From: Cellulomonas sp. ACRRI
Lineage (GTDB): Bacteria > Actinomycetota > Actinomycetes > Actinomycetales > Cellulomonadaceae
Direction: 5' to 3'
Assembly: GCF_022346185.1 (NCBI RefSeq)
Contig: NZ_JAKRMS010000004.1
Span: 1-64,000 of the forward strand
Length of the DNA: 64,000 bases
This document shows, piece by piece, positions 52,078-60,577 of the stretch. Position numbers and translations under genes: made by a program. The notes beneath the pieces were generated by a model. It saw nothing but the letters and a program-made list of their open reading frames with translations. It ran no database searches and had not been told where the DNA came from. Every line of letters starts with the position of its first letter. Position 1 is the stretch's first letter.

Positions 52078-52247
52078 CGGGCGTCGCACCCGCCGAATCC
52101 TGCCACCGCGACGCCCGACCAGACCGTTCGGCAGGAGCGGGGGACCCAGGTTCCACGGGCACGCGTGCCCTCGGGGTGAAGCCGGTCGTGCTGCGACCGG
52201 CCGGGCTGCTCCAGCCCGAACCCGACAGCTCACCTCGCAGGCGGTCG
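52078..52247 (+). ncRNA. c-di-AMP (ydaO-type) riboswitch
   Basis: The leader of the NlpC/P60 gene contains the conserved blocks of the ydaO-yuaA riboswitch in order: CGCCGAATCCTGCC, GGCAGGAGCGGGGGACCC, GGGGTGAAGCCGG, then CCCGAACCCGACAGCTCACC with TCGCAGGCGG. It ends about 10 bp before ATG 52258. In actinobacteria this switch commonly controls cell-wall hydrolases and turns them down when c-di-AMP is high. Exact boundaries are approximate. Confidence 0.85.
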
Positions 52248-52257
52248 GAGCCCTCCC

Positions 52258-53049
52258 ATGACCTCTCCCGCTCACCCGCGCTCCCGCCACCGCTCGGCGG
52301 GACCCACCCGCACACCGTTGTCGGACGCCCGTGACGTGACCCAGGCCGCCCTGGCTGCCACGGGCCGCCGGACGGGGGCGGTCGTGGCCACGTCCGGCCT
52401 CGCCGTCTCGCTGCTCGCGGTCCCTGCGTCCGCGGCGACGCCGTCCGAGAACGACGCGAGGCTGACGGCGGTCGACCTGGCCCCGCTCACCGCTGCCGCT
52501 CGCGCGGTCGTCGACGCGGCGCCGGTCGCGGCGTCGCCTGCCGGTGCGATCTGGACGTTCGAGAACCCCGCGACGGCCGCCGTCACCCCGCCCCCTCCGC
52601 CGCCCGTCGTCGAGGAACGACCCGCCCGGCAGGAGGCGGCCTCGCGCAGCAACGCCCGGGCAGAGGCACCGCCCGCCCCTGCGGCGTCGATCGGCGCTCC
52701 GCCACCGGCCAGCGCGAACGGCAGCGTCGTCGTCGAGCTCGCCTCCGGTCTGGTGGGAGTGCCCTACGTCTACGGCGGCACCACCCCGAGCGGGTTCGAC
52801 TGCTCCGGGTTCACCTCCTACGTCTACGCACAGGCCGGGATCACCATCCCGCGCACCTCCACCGCGCAGCGGGACGCCGGCACGGTCGTGCCCCGGGACC
52901 AGGCGCAGCCAGGTGACCTGATCTGGTCGCCGGGTCACATCGCGATCTACGCCGGCGGGAACCTCCAGGTCGACGCCCCCGTTCCGGGCAAGTCCGTGCA
53001 GATCCGCGAGATCTGGCAGTCCGATCCGCTGTTCATCCGGATCGGCTGA
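52258..53049 (+). CDS. secreted NlpC/P60 cell-wall hydrolase
   Basis: A 263-aa exported protein: a long N-terminus with a signal-like hydrophobic stretch at residues 40-60 ending PASA, a Pro/Ala-rich linker, and an NlpC/P60 domain at about 155-263 with catalytic Cys in FDCSGFTSYVY and His in GHIAIYAGG. It cleaves peptidoglycan stem peptides. The preceding riboswitch supports the assignment. Confidence 0.92.
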   Translation: MTSPAHPRSRHRSAGPTRTPLSDARDVTQAALAATGRRTGAVVATSGLAVSLLAVPASAATPSENDARLTAVDLAPLTAAARAVVDAAPVAASPAGAIWTFENPATAAVTPPPPPPVVEERPARQEAASRSNARAEAPPAPAASIGAPPPASANGSVVVELASGLVGVPYVYGGTTPSGFDCSGFTSYVYAQAGITIPRTSTAQRDAGTVVPRDQAQPGDLIWSPGHIAIYAGGNLQVDAPVPGKSVQIREIWQSDPLFIRIG

Positions 53050-53054
53050 CCGGC

Positions 53055-54068
53055 GTGCCCCTCGGAGACCTCAGCACGCTGCTCGTGTGGGGAGCGGTGA
53101 CGGCGTACACCATCGCCCTGGTGGCGTACTCCGCCGCGCTCGCCCGGGTCGCCGACGCGTCGGCCCGCTCGCAGCGCCGTCTCGCAGCGGTCGGGGCCGG
53201 AGCCGGGGGCGCTGACGCTCTTGCCTCGCAGGACCCGGCACCCTCGGTGCCGGGCGGGCGAGCGGCCGGCATCGCGCGGTCAACGGCGACCGTGGCGACC
53301 GCGCTGCTGCTGGCTGGTGTGGCGCTGCGCGGGGTGGCGGCGGGCAGGTGGCCGACCGCGAACATGTACGAGTTCACGATCTTCGGGATCCTCGTGGCGG
53401 CGCTGGTGTTCCTCGGGGTGCGGCGCACGCGCACGGTTCCCTTCGTCGGGGTGCTGGTGACCGGCATCGCCGTGCTGGCGTTGATCGTGGCGCAGAACTC
53501 GTTCTACCTGAGGGCGGACGCGGTGCAGCCGGCGTTGCAGAGCTACTGGCTGGTGATCCACGTGAGCATCGCGGTCGTGGCGACCGGGATCTTCACGGTC
53601 GCGTTCGCGACGTCGGTGCTGCAGGTCCTGCAGGACGCCCGCGAGTCGGGACGGTCGCGGCTGGACCGCCCGTGGCGCGCGGGCGACGAGCTGCGGCGTT
53701 CGCTGCGGAGGTGGCGGATCACCGGGCCGGCGTGGTCGTGGCTGCGCACGGTGCCGACCGCGGTCCGGCTCGAGGCGTTGTCGTTCCGGCTGAACGCGAT
53801 CGCGTTCGTGCTGTGGACGCTCACGCTGATCGGCGGGGCGATCTGGGCCGAGCAGGCGTGGGGCCGGTACTGGGGCTGGGACCCCAAGGAGGTCGCGACC
53901 TTCGTCGCCTGGGTGGTGTACGCGGCGTACCTGCACGCGCGGACGACGCGGGGTTGGCAGGGGCGACGCGCAACCTTCCTGGTGTACGTCGGGTATGCCC
54001 TCGTGATCGCGAACTTCACGGTGGTGAACCTGTTCATCAACGGCAAGCACTCCTACTCGGGCATCTGA
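53055..54068 (+). CDS. ccsB: cytochrome c biogenesis protein CcsB (ResC)
   Basis: A 337-aa membrane protein with about eight helices and the haem-handling WGWD motif (YWGWDPKEVATFVAWVVYA near residue 275), plus conserved His in the last part (INGKHSYSGI). CcsB works with a ResB-like partner in haem delivery to apocytochrome c. No resB is visible here. GTG 53055 follows the hydrolase stop by five bases, so the two may share the riboswitch-controlled transcript. Confidence 0.85.
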   Translation: MPLGDLSTLLVWGAVTAYTIALVAYSAALARVADASARSQRRLAAVGAGAGGADALASQDPAPSVPGGRAAGIARSTATVATALLLAGVALRGVAAGRWPTANMYEFTIFGILVAALVFLGVRRTRTVPFVGVLVTGIAVLALIVAQNSFYLRADAVQPALQSYWLVIHVSIAVVATGIFTVAFATSVLQVLQDARESGRSRLDRPWRAGDELRRSLRRWRITGPAWSWLRTVPTAVRLEALSFRLNAIAFVLWTLTLIGGAIWAEQAWGRYWGWDPKEVATFVAWVVYAAYLHARTTRGWQGRRATFLVYVGYALVIANFTVVNLFINGKHSYSGI

Positions 54069-54071
54069 CGC

Positions 54072-54317
54072 GTGCGCCGCCCACTGCTGCCACGCCGTCG
54101 CGGCCCGCGCGACGATCGCGCCGTGCCGGACCGGCGCCGGCCCCCGCAGGACGACCGTTCTGCGATCGTCCTGATCGTCGTGGCACTCGTCGCGGGCGGC
54201 GCCCTGACCCTCACCGGCGTTTTGACGAGCAGCCTCGCTTCGACGGCCGCTGGGGTCGTCGTGCTGTTCGTCTGCTCGACCGGGACGCGGATCTGGTACC
54301 TGCGCCGTCGACGGTGA
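54072..54317 (+). CDS. small membrane protein
   Basis: An 81-aa protein with a very basic N-terminus (residues 1-28) and two membrane segments (31-50 and 54-72). It begins three bases after ccsB. No family recognised. Confidence 0.5.
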   Translation: MRRPLLPRRRGPRDDRAVPDRRRPPQDDRSAIVLIVVALVAGGALTLTGVLTSSLASTAAGVVVLFVCSTGTRIWYLRRRR

Positions 54318-54340
54318 CGGTCGGGGCCGTGCTCCCGGTG

Positions 54341-54670
54341 CTAGTCGCGCGAGCGGGGCGGGCGGTCGCGCCGGTGCAGGACGGCCGAGGGCGCGGCCGC
54401 GATGGCGGCCATGCCGAGTCCGACGAGCGCCCATCGCAGGTCGAACGGCAGCCGCTCGGCCGCCGCGGGCGCGGTCCCGGGCGCGGGCGCGGTCGTCGGC
54501 ACGATTCTGCCGGGGTCGGCGCTCTCGGTCGCCGCGGGGGAAGGGGGCACCTCGACCGCCCGCGACCCGTCGGCGGGCAGGACGGTCAGCACCAGGAGCA
54601 GACCCGTGGAAGCGAGCGAACCCGCCGCCCGCAGGTGGGTCCGGACGTCTCGTCTCAGCGTGGCGGGCAC
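54341..54670 (-). CDS. small exported or membrane hypothetical protein
   Basis: A 109-aa protein with a hydrophobic segment at residues 17-33, an Ala/Pro-rich linker and a second segment near 83-98, ending in Arg-rich residues. It is convergent with the previous gene. Codon and composition fit a real gene, but no homologue is recognised. Confidence 0.45.
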   Translation of the reverse strand: MPATLRRDVRTHLRAAGSLASTGLLLVLTVLPADGSRAVEVPPSPAATESADPGRIVPTTAPAPGTAPAAAERLPFDLRWALVGLGMAAIAAAPSAVLHRRDRPPRSRD

Positions 54671-54762
54671 AGGTCGCCTCCCGAGGTCGTGGTACCGCCC
54701 GGGGGACGGATCTCCCCGACGGCGGGTTCACTGGCGCTGTCGGTCTCGGGCACCGGCGGCCT

Positions 54763-55698
54763 TCAGGAGCCCGTCACCGCGGCGCGGCGCTGGAAGATCA
54801 GCACCGCGTTGCCCTGGTACCGCGGGAGCACGAGCCGGCCCATGGAGAGGTCCCGGACGTAGGTGAACCCGGTCTGGCGCCGGTAGTCGAACCAGTTCCC
54901 GCTGCCGGTCTCGCGGGTGCTGCCGATGACGATGTAGGTCTCGACACTGGGGGTGCGGAACACCTCGCGCTCGAACGCGTTGCCGACGGGAGGCCAGGAG
55001 CACACCACGACCTGGGGGCGGCGGGCGCGCAGGGCCGCGACGGCGTCCTGGCGGACGACGTCGTCGGGGTAGTCGATGGACCGTGCCCACCTGTGGTTGT
55101 CGGTCGCGACGACGTCGACACCCCGCTGGCGCAGGAACCGGCTGAGCGTCCCGTCGCCGGCGGCGATCTCGAGGGTCTCGCGCGAGCCGATCAGCTTCGC
55201 GAGCCTGCGCACGAGGGCCGCCGAGTAGAAGCAGTACACCCCGCGCGGGCGGACCAGGGGCATGACGTACCGGCGTTGGCGCGCGAGCGGCCACAGCAGC
55301 GCGTACGCGAGCGTCGAGGCGGGCTTGCGCTCCAGCCCGCGCTGGAAGAACAGCCGCTGCAGGATCTGGCCGTTGAGCCGGTCGAACGCGATCTCGGAGC
55401 GGTCGACGCCCGCCTCGGCCGTGAACGCGGCACGTTGGACGGCGTGCAGGAGCATCTGCCGGCGGACCTGGTCGGCGACCAAGTCGTCCTTCCTGCGGCG
55501 GCGGTCGGGCGATCCGACCCGGGGGGCGCTCAGCTCCGCGACCAGGGCGTGGAGCGCGGTCTCACCGTCCTCCGCGGCGGCGGACAGGCGCGTCTGCACG
55601 TCCTCCCACTCGTGGGGGAACACCCGGCGCAGCTCGTCGAGCGTCGGTTCGGTGTCGAGCCAACGCAGGACGTCGGGACGGCGCCCGTCTCGGCTCAC
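54763..55698 (-). CDS. SAM-methyltransferase-like protein of unknown role
   Basis: A 311-aa protein. The central part GVYCFYSAALVRRLAKLIGSRE and LEIAAGDGTLSRFLR resembles motif I of class I SAM methyltransferases, followed by VVATDNHRW (motif II-like) and VVCSWPPVGN (motif IV-like NPPY variant). The N-terminal 110 residues are helical. GTG 55698 is chosen because GGAGG stands four bases before it. A decayed copy lies at 50979. A TGAAG site lies 86 bp upstream. The methylated substrate is unknown. Confidence 0.65.
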   Translation of the reverse strand: MSRDGRRPDVLRWLDTEPTLDELRRVFPHEWEDVQTRLSAAAEDGETALHALVAELSAPRVGSPDRRRRKDDLVADQVRRQMLLHAVQRAAFTAEAGVDRSEIAFDRLNGQILQRLFFQRGLERKPASTLAYALLWPLARQRRYVMPLVRPRGVYCFYSAALVRRLAKLIGSRETLEIAAGDGTLSRFLRQRGVDVVATDNHRWARSIDYPDDVVRQDAVAALRARRPQVVVCSWPPVGNAFEREVFRTPSVETYIVIGSTRETGSGNWFDYRRQTGFTYVRDLSMGRLVLPRYQGNAVLIFQRRAAVTGS

Positions 55699-55783
55699 AG
55701 GACCTCCAGGCTCGCCGCGGTTGTGCCCTTGCAGCATCGCCGCCGCCTGCGCGGGATCGGTGCGAGAAGCACCCGTTCGCCGA

Positions 55784-55799
55784 TGAAGGTCTGCTGAAG
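55784..55799 (+). promoter_or_regulatory. TGAAG-type response-regulator site C
   Basis: TGAAG-GTCTGC-TGAAG, identical to sites A and B. No plus-strand gene follows for several kilobases, so it must serve the minus-strand methyltransferase-like gene. Confidence 0.62.
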
Positions 55800-55815
55800 G
55801 TTCGGGCGCCCCTCG

Positions 55816-56637
55816 TCACACGACGGGCTGGAAGATCAGGATCAGGCCCTGGAGGCTCTGCGCCCACCGGCCCCACAGGCCGGTGACCAGGGCGATCCCG
55901 ATCAGCACCAGCATGGTTCCTCCCACGACGGAGATGGCGCGGCGTCGACGGCGCACGATGTCGAGCAGGCGGCTGCTGCGCTGGAGCCCGAGAGCGAGGA
56001 GCACGAACGGCAGGCCCAGCCCGAGGGCGTAGGCGGCGGACAGCACGGCGCCCCGGGCGGGTGACCCGCCGTCGAGGGACAGGGCCATCACGGCGGCGAG
56101 CGTGGGGCCGATGCACGGGGTCCAGCCGAGCCCGAACGTCACGCCGAGCACGGGGGCGCCCCACAGCGTCGCCGGCGGACGGCGGTGCACCCGGACCTCG
56201 CGCTGGAGGAACGGCACGCCGCCGAGGAACGCGACGCCCATGACGATCACGACCACGCCGAGTGCCCGGGTGATCGGGTCCTGCCAGCGCAGCAGCGCCC
56301 CGCCGAGCGACCCCGCGAGGGCACCGAGCGCGACGAACACCAGGGCGAACCCGAGCACGAACAGCGCGACACCGAGAGTGAGCCGGCCGCGCCGGGGGGC
56401 CGGCGGGGCCGGTCTGCGCCCTGCGACCGCGCGGGCCGGCTGCAGGGTCTGCGCGGTCAGCCCGCTGAGGAATCCGAGGTAGCCGGGGACGAGCGGCAGG
56501 ACGCAGGGTGAGGCGAACGACACCGCGCCGGCGACCAGCGAGACGAGCAGGGCGAGCAGCAGGGGGCCGGAGAACGCGGTGGTCGCGAACGCGGACCCGA
56601 CGTCGGCTGCGGTCGCGACGGTGGCGGGGGCCGTCAC
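55816..56637 (-). CDS. ccdA: CcdA-type cytochrome c biogenesis/thiol transporter
   Basis: A 273-aa protein with six membrane helices. The first repeat carries VSFASPCVLPLVPGYLGFLSG and the second GLGWTPCIGPTLAAVM, the canonical Cys/Pro motifs of CcdA. It moves electrons outward for haem or thiol redox work. GTG 56637 overlaps the ATPase stop in GTGA; the frame continues upstream only as a shadow. It differs from the double-Cys CcdA-like protein at 27194. Confidence 0.92.
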   Translation of the reverse strand: MTAPATVATAADVGSAFATTAFSGPLLLALLVSLVAGAVSFASPCVLPLVPGYLGFLSGLTAQTLQPARAVAGRRPAPPAPRRGRLTLGVALFVLGFALVFVALGALAGSLGGALLRWQDPITRALGVVVIVMGVAFLGGVPFLQREVRVHRRPPATLWGAPVLGVTFGLGWTPCIGPTLAAVMALSLDGGSPARGAVLSAAYALGLGLPFVLLALGLQRSSRLLDIVRRRRRAISVVGGTMLVLIGIALVTGLWGRWAQSLQGLILIFQPVV

Positions 56638-58667
56638 GCGGGCGCCGGTGCGGCGAGTGCGCGGTCGGCGCCGGCTTGCGGTCCCGGGGTGGTGACGCGG
56701 GCGGCTCGGATGCCGTTGAGGATGACCACGACCTCGGCGACCTCGTGCACGAGGACGACGCCTGCCAGGCCCAGCGTGCCGGTCAGGGCCAAGGGGAACA
56801 GCGCGATGATGATGAGCAGCGCGAGGCCGATGTTGCCGGTCATGATGCGTCGCCCGCGTCGGGCGTGGGTAATGGCGCGGGGCAGCAGCCGCAGGTCGTT
56901 GCCGGTGAACGCGACGTCGGCGGACTCGACCGCGGCGGCGGTGCCGGTGGCGCCCATCGCGATGCCGACGTCCGCGGCGGCCAGCGCGGGTGCGTCGTTC
57001 ACGCCGTCGCCGACCATCGCGGTGCCGGGGCCCAGTCCGAGGACCGCGGTGGCCTTGTCCTCGGGTCGCTGCTCGGCGCGCACGTCCTGGATGCCTGCGG
57101 CTGCGGCGAGGGCGTGCGCGGTGCGGCTGTTGTCGCCGGTGAGCATGGTGGTCCGCAGTCCGGCGGCGTGCAGCGCGGCGACGGCCTCGGCGGCCTCCGG
57201 GCGCAGCTCGTCGCGGATCCCGATCACGCCGACGGTGCGTGCGTCGGCGCGCACGACGACGGTGGTCATGCCGGCGGTCTCCATGGCGTCCAGGGCACCG
57301 GTGAGGGACCCCGCTTCGAGCCAGCGGGTGGAGCCGACCTGCACGCGCACACCACCGACGGTCCCCGTGATCCCGTGCCCGGGCTCCTCGACGACGTCCT
57401 CGCCCGTCCCTGCGCCGGGCGACGCGGTGAGCAGGGCGCGGGCCAGCGGGTGCGCGCTGCGTGCCTCGACGGCGGCCGCCCAGGCCAGCACCTGCTCGGG
57501 GGTGGTGCCCTCGATGGTCCGGGTGTCCACCACCTCGGGCCGGTTCACGGTCAGGGTGCCGGTCTTGTCCAGGGCGACCGTGCGCAGGGCACCCAGCTGC
57601 TCGAACGCCTCGCCGGACTTGATCGCGACGCCGAACCTGCTCGCCGATCCGATCGCGGAGATCACCGTGACGGGCACGGCGATCGCCAGCGCGCACGGGG
57701 AAGCGGCCACGAGCACGACCAGCGCGCGGTCGATCCAGACCGACGGATCGCCCAGCAGCGAACCGAGCACAGCAACACCGGCGGCGACCACCAGTACCGC
57801 GGGGACCAGGGGCTTGGCGATGCGGTCAGCCAGCCGCGCCCGCTCGCCCTTGCGGGCGTGCGCCTCCTCGACGAGCCGCACGATGGTCGTGAGCGAGTTG
57901 TCCCGGCCGTCGGCGGTCGCCTCGAGCTCGAGCGCCCCGGTGCCGTTGACCGCGCCGGCCGGGACGGCGTCCCCAGGCCCGACCTCGACGGGGATGGACT
58001 CACCGGTGACCGCCGAGGTGTCCACCGCGCTGCGCCCGGTCACGACCACGGCGTCGGTCGCGACCCGCTCGCCCGGGCGCACCACCAGGACATCGAGCTC
58101 GCGGACGTCCTGGGCAGGCACGACGACCTCGCCGGCCAGGCGGGAGAGGCGGGCGGTCTCCGGCATGAGCGTCAGCAGCGCCCGCAGGCCGTGCTTGGCG
58201 CGGTCCATGGCCCGGTCCTCGAGGGCCTCGGCGATGGAGAACAGGAACGCGAGTGCCGCGGCCTCGGCGACGTGCCCCAGGACCACGGCGCCGGCAGCCG
58301 CGATGGTCATCAGCAGGCCGACCCCGAGCCGCCGGCGCCGGAGTCGACGCAGGGCACCGGGCACGAACGTCCAGGCCCCGGCGGCCAGCCCGAGCGCGAA
58401 CGCCACGGTGCTGGCCACCGGCCCGGCGCCCGACCAGTCGAGGGCGTATCCGGTGAGCAGCAGCACGCCGGAGGCAGCAGGCAGCCGCAGCGCAGGGTCG
58501 CGCCACCAGGCGACGAACTGGTCCTCGTCCGCGTCGAGGGGTGGGGCGTCGTGGTCGCAGCAGTCGTCCGGCTCGGGGCGCGGGGGCGTGCTGCCCGCGG
58601 GGCGCACACCGATGGACAGGCCAGGTCGCGGCGCGTCGTCCTCCGGTCCGCAGCACTCCCGGCTCAA
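56634..58667 (-). CDS. heavy-metal P1B-type ATPase, CtpG-like
   Basis: A 677-aa P-type ATPase. The short N-terminus has no folded metal domain but two Cys pairs (ECCGPED at 4-10, DDCCDHD at 34-40). TGES is at 221-224, the membrane metal motif is SPC (323-325), and Asp367 in DKTGT is phosphorylated. SPC with HEVAEVVVILNGIR near the end points to P1B-4-type (Co/Zn/Cd class) rather than copper. TTG 58667 overlaps the cmtR stop in TTGA. In mycobacteria CmtR also sits before the ATPase CtpG, which supports Cd/Pb/Zn export. Confidence 0.85.
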   Translation of the reverse strand: MSRECCGPEDDAPRPGLSIGVRPAGSTPPRPEPDDCCDHDAPPLDADEDQFVAWWRDPALRLPAASGVLLLTGYALDWSGAGPVASTVAFALGLAAGAWTFVPGALRRLRRRRLGVGLLMTIAAAGAVVLGHVAEAAALAFLFSIAEALEDRAMDRAKHGLRALLTLMPETARLSRLAGEVVVPAQDVRELDVLVVRPGERVATDAVVVTGRSAVDTSAVTGESIPVEVGPGDAVPAGAVNGTGALELEATADGRDNSLTTIVRLVEEAHARKGERARLADRIAKPLVPAVLVVAAGVAVLGSLLGDPSVWIDRALVVLVAASPCALAIAVPVTVISAIGSASRFGVAIKSGEAFEQLGALRTVALDKTGTLTVNRPEVVDTRTIEGTTPEQVLAWAAAVEARSAHPLARALLTASPGAGTGEDVVEEPGHGITGTVGGVRVQVGSTRWLEAGSLTGALDAMETAGMTTVVVRADARTVGVIGIRDELRPEAAEAVAALHAAGLRTTMLTGDNSRTAHALAAAAGIQDVRAEQRPEDKATAVLGLGPGTAMVGDGVNDAPALAAADVGIAMGATGTAAAVESADVAFTGNDLRLLPRAITHARRGRRIMTGNIGLALLIIIALFPLALTGTLGLAGVVLVHEVAEVVVILNGIRAARVTTPGPQAGADRALAAPAPA

Positions 58668-59068
58668 GCGCGCACCTCGATCCGGTCGTCGCCGATCGCC
58701 CGCGCGGCCGGCCCGGGGTCGCAGTCCGCGCAGCATCCCGGTACGTCGCACGTGTCGTTCGCGCACGGCGTGCCGTCGTCGACGGCGAGGACCACCTCGA
58801 CGAGGGCGGTCAGCGCGTGCGCGAGGTGCGCGTCGGCGATCGCGTACCGCGTGCGGCGCCCCTCGGTCTCGGCGAGCACGAGCCCACAACCCCGGAGGCA
58901 CGCGAGGTGGTTCGAGACGTTCGAGCGCGTCATCCCCAGGACGTCCGCGAGCTCGGCGGGGTAGGCCGGGCCGTCGGTGAGAGCGGCCAGGATCCGCGCG
59001 CGGCTGGGGTCGGCCATGGCCCGGCCCAGGCGGGTGAAGACGTCGACGCGCGAGGAACTGGTCAGCAT
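58664..59068 (-). CDS. cmtR: cadmium/lead sensor CmtR
   Basis: A 134-aa ArsR-family repressor. Its ligand residues fall at exactly the positions of mycobacterial CmtR: Cys57 and Cys61 (HLACLRGCGLV) and Cys102 (GTPCAND), where they bind Cd(II) or Pb(II). Extra Cys residues (TCDVPGCCADC) follow. ATG 59068 is the start. A TACAG-N6-CTGTA palindrome lies just upstream. Confidence 0.93.
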   Translation of the reverse strand: MLTSSSRVDVFTRLGRAMADPSRARILAALTDGPAYPAELADVLGMTRSNVSNHLACLRGCGLVLAETEGRRTRYAIADAHLAHALTALVEVVLAVDDGTPCANDTCDVPGCCADCDPGPAARAIGDDRIEVRA

Positions 59069-59079
59069 GGACTGAACAG

Positions 59080-59095
59080 TACAGCCCTCGCTGTA
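59080..59095. promoter_or_regulatory. probable CmtR operator
   Basis: TACAG-CCCTCG-CTGTA palindrome, 12 bp upstream of cmtR, where an autorepressor would act. Confidence 0.5.
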
Positions 59096-59124
59096 TCGAC
59101 GAGAAGGGCGATCCGGCGGTCGGC

Positions 59125-59760
59125 TCACGGCACGAGGGTCGACCAGTACGACCAGAACCGCTGGACCGCGAGCAGGGCGATCGCGAGGTACCAGACGGTG
59201 AGGATGGTCGAGCGGTAGTCCACCGCGACGGCGAGCGCCGACCGGGCGGGTCGCGGCAGGGACAGCTGCCAGCGCTGGAGGTTGCGCAGCGTGACCGACA
59301 AGAACAGCGGGATCATGACGGCCCACACGACCAGGCAGTACGGGCACAGGGCACCGATCCGGTAGAGGCTCTGGAACGCCAGCCAGTGCACGAAGACCAC
59401 GCCGAAGGTCACGCCGGCCTGCAGGCCGAGCCAGAACCACTCCCCGAGGCGGGCGCCGCTGAGCATGCTCGCACCCGCGGTCAGGACCACGGTGAAGCCC
59501 ACGACGCCGATCAGCGGGTTGGGGAACCCGAACACCGACGCCTGGTCCGACGCCATCACCGAGGTGCAGGACAGGATCGGGTTCAGCGTGCAGCTCGGGA
59601 CGTGGGTGGGGTCCTCGAGGATCGCGAACCGCTCGAGGAGCAGGGCGATCGCCGCGGCGAGCCCGATGGCGGCCAGTGCGGTCACCGCGATCGCGCGCCG
59701 CCGTTCGGCCGCACGGGGCTCGAACAGCACGGTGCCGGGCGTCGTGGCGACCGCGGTCAC
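59125..59760 (-). CDS. vitamin K epoxide reductase (VKOR) family protein
   Basis: A 211-aa membrane protein with four to five helices. It has the CTLNPILSCTSVM loop (first Cys pair), the conserved PNPLIGVVGF segment and the active site CPYC (GALCPYCLVVW). Bacterial VKOR reoxidises DsbA-type proteins using quinones. GTG 59760 overlaps the dsbA-like stop, so the oxidase and its partner are co-translated. Confidence 0.92.
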   Translation of the reverse strand: MTAVATTPGTVLFEPRAAERRRAIAVTALAAIGLAAAIALLLERFAILEDPTHVPSCTLNPILSCTSVMASDQASVFGFPNPLIGVVGFTVVLTAGASMLSGARLGEWFWLGLQAGVTFGVVFVHWLAFQSLYRIGALCPYCLVVWAVMIPLFLSVTLRNLQRWQLSLPRPARSALAVAVDYRSTILTVWYLAIALLAVQRFWSYWSTLVP

Positions 59761-60464
59761 GCGCTGCCCGACGCGTCGAGGGCGCGGTCCAGGGCGTTGG
59801 TCAGGTCCTGGACGCTGCTCAGCTCGAGGCGCTCACCATCGAGGAAGAACGTCGGGGTGCCCTGCACGCCGAGCGCCTGCCCGTCGTCGAGATCCTGCTG
59901 GACCCGCTCCTGGGTCGAGGGGTCCGCGATCGCGTCGTCGTAGGCGGCCAGGTCGAGACCGAGGTCCTCGGCGAACGAGCGGAACAGGTCCGCCTGCGAG
60001 GTCTGCTGCTCGCCCCACTCGGCCTGGGTCTCGAACATCCGGTGGTACATGTCCTCGACCTGGCCCTGCTGCGCGGCAGCCTCGACGGCCAGCGCCGCGT
60101 TCATCGCGTTGGCGTGGCTCGCGATCGGGAAGTAGCGGATGACGTAGTTGATCCGCCCGGCGTACTGCTCGCGGATCTGCTCCACGACGGGGTAGAAGGC
60201 GCCGCACGCCTCGCACTCGAAGTCCATGAACTCGACCAGCGTCGGTGCGTCCGGCCCCGCCTCGTCCAGCACGTGCGAGTCGGTGCGGGTCGCAGGCAGC
60301 GCACCGTCCTGCTGCTCCGGCGCCAGCCCGCGCGGCCCGGTGGCGAGCGCGTAGACCAGCACGACGGTGATCGCGACCACCACCAGAGCGCCCGCGATCA
60401 GCGCGCTGCGCATGCGCGGGCTCAGCGGTGTCGGGGCGTTCGCGGCGGCGGCGTCGGTCCTCAT
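59757..60464 (-). CDS. DsbA-like membrane-anchored disulfide oxidase
   Basis: A 235-aa protein: a cytosolic start, one membrane anchor at residues 20-43, then a DsbA-type thioredoxin domain with CEAC in FMDFECEACGAFYP (near residue 84) and the cis-Pro region GVQGTPTFFLDGERL. It introduces disulfides into exported proteins and is paired with the VKOR encoded next. Confidence 0.92.
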   Translation of the reverse strand: MRTDAAAANAPTPLSPRMRSALIAGALVVVAITVVLVYALATGPRGLAPEQQDGALPATRTDSHVLDEAGPDAPTLVEFMDFECEACGAFYPVVEQIREQYAGRINYVIRYFPIASHANAMNAALAVEAAAQQGQVEDMYHRMFETQAEWGEQQTSQADLFRSFAEDLGLDLAAYDDAIADPSTQERVQQDLDDGQALGVQGTPTFFLDGERLELSSVQDLTNALDRALDASGSA

Positions 60465-60511
60465 GGCATCGCACGCTAGGCGAGCCCGTGGTGCCCATCC
60501 GCCGACGGAGA

Positions 60512-60527
60512 TTGAGATTCGATGAAG
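60512..60527 (+). promoter_or_regulatory. TGAAG-type response-regulator site G
   Basis: TTGAG-ATTCGA-TGAAG, 11-bp period, between the divergent dsbA-like gene (48 bp away) and arsR (51 bp away). Confidence 0.5.
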
Positions 60528-60577
60528 ACTCCCGATGGTCCTGGTCGGAGACTGCCCCTAGCCCGTAGCATCGCCAC

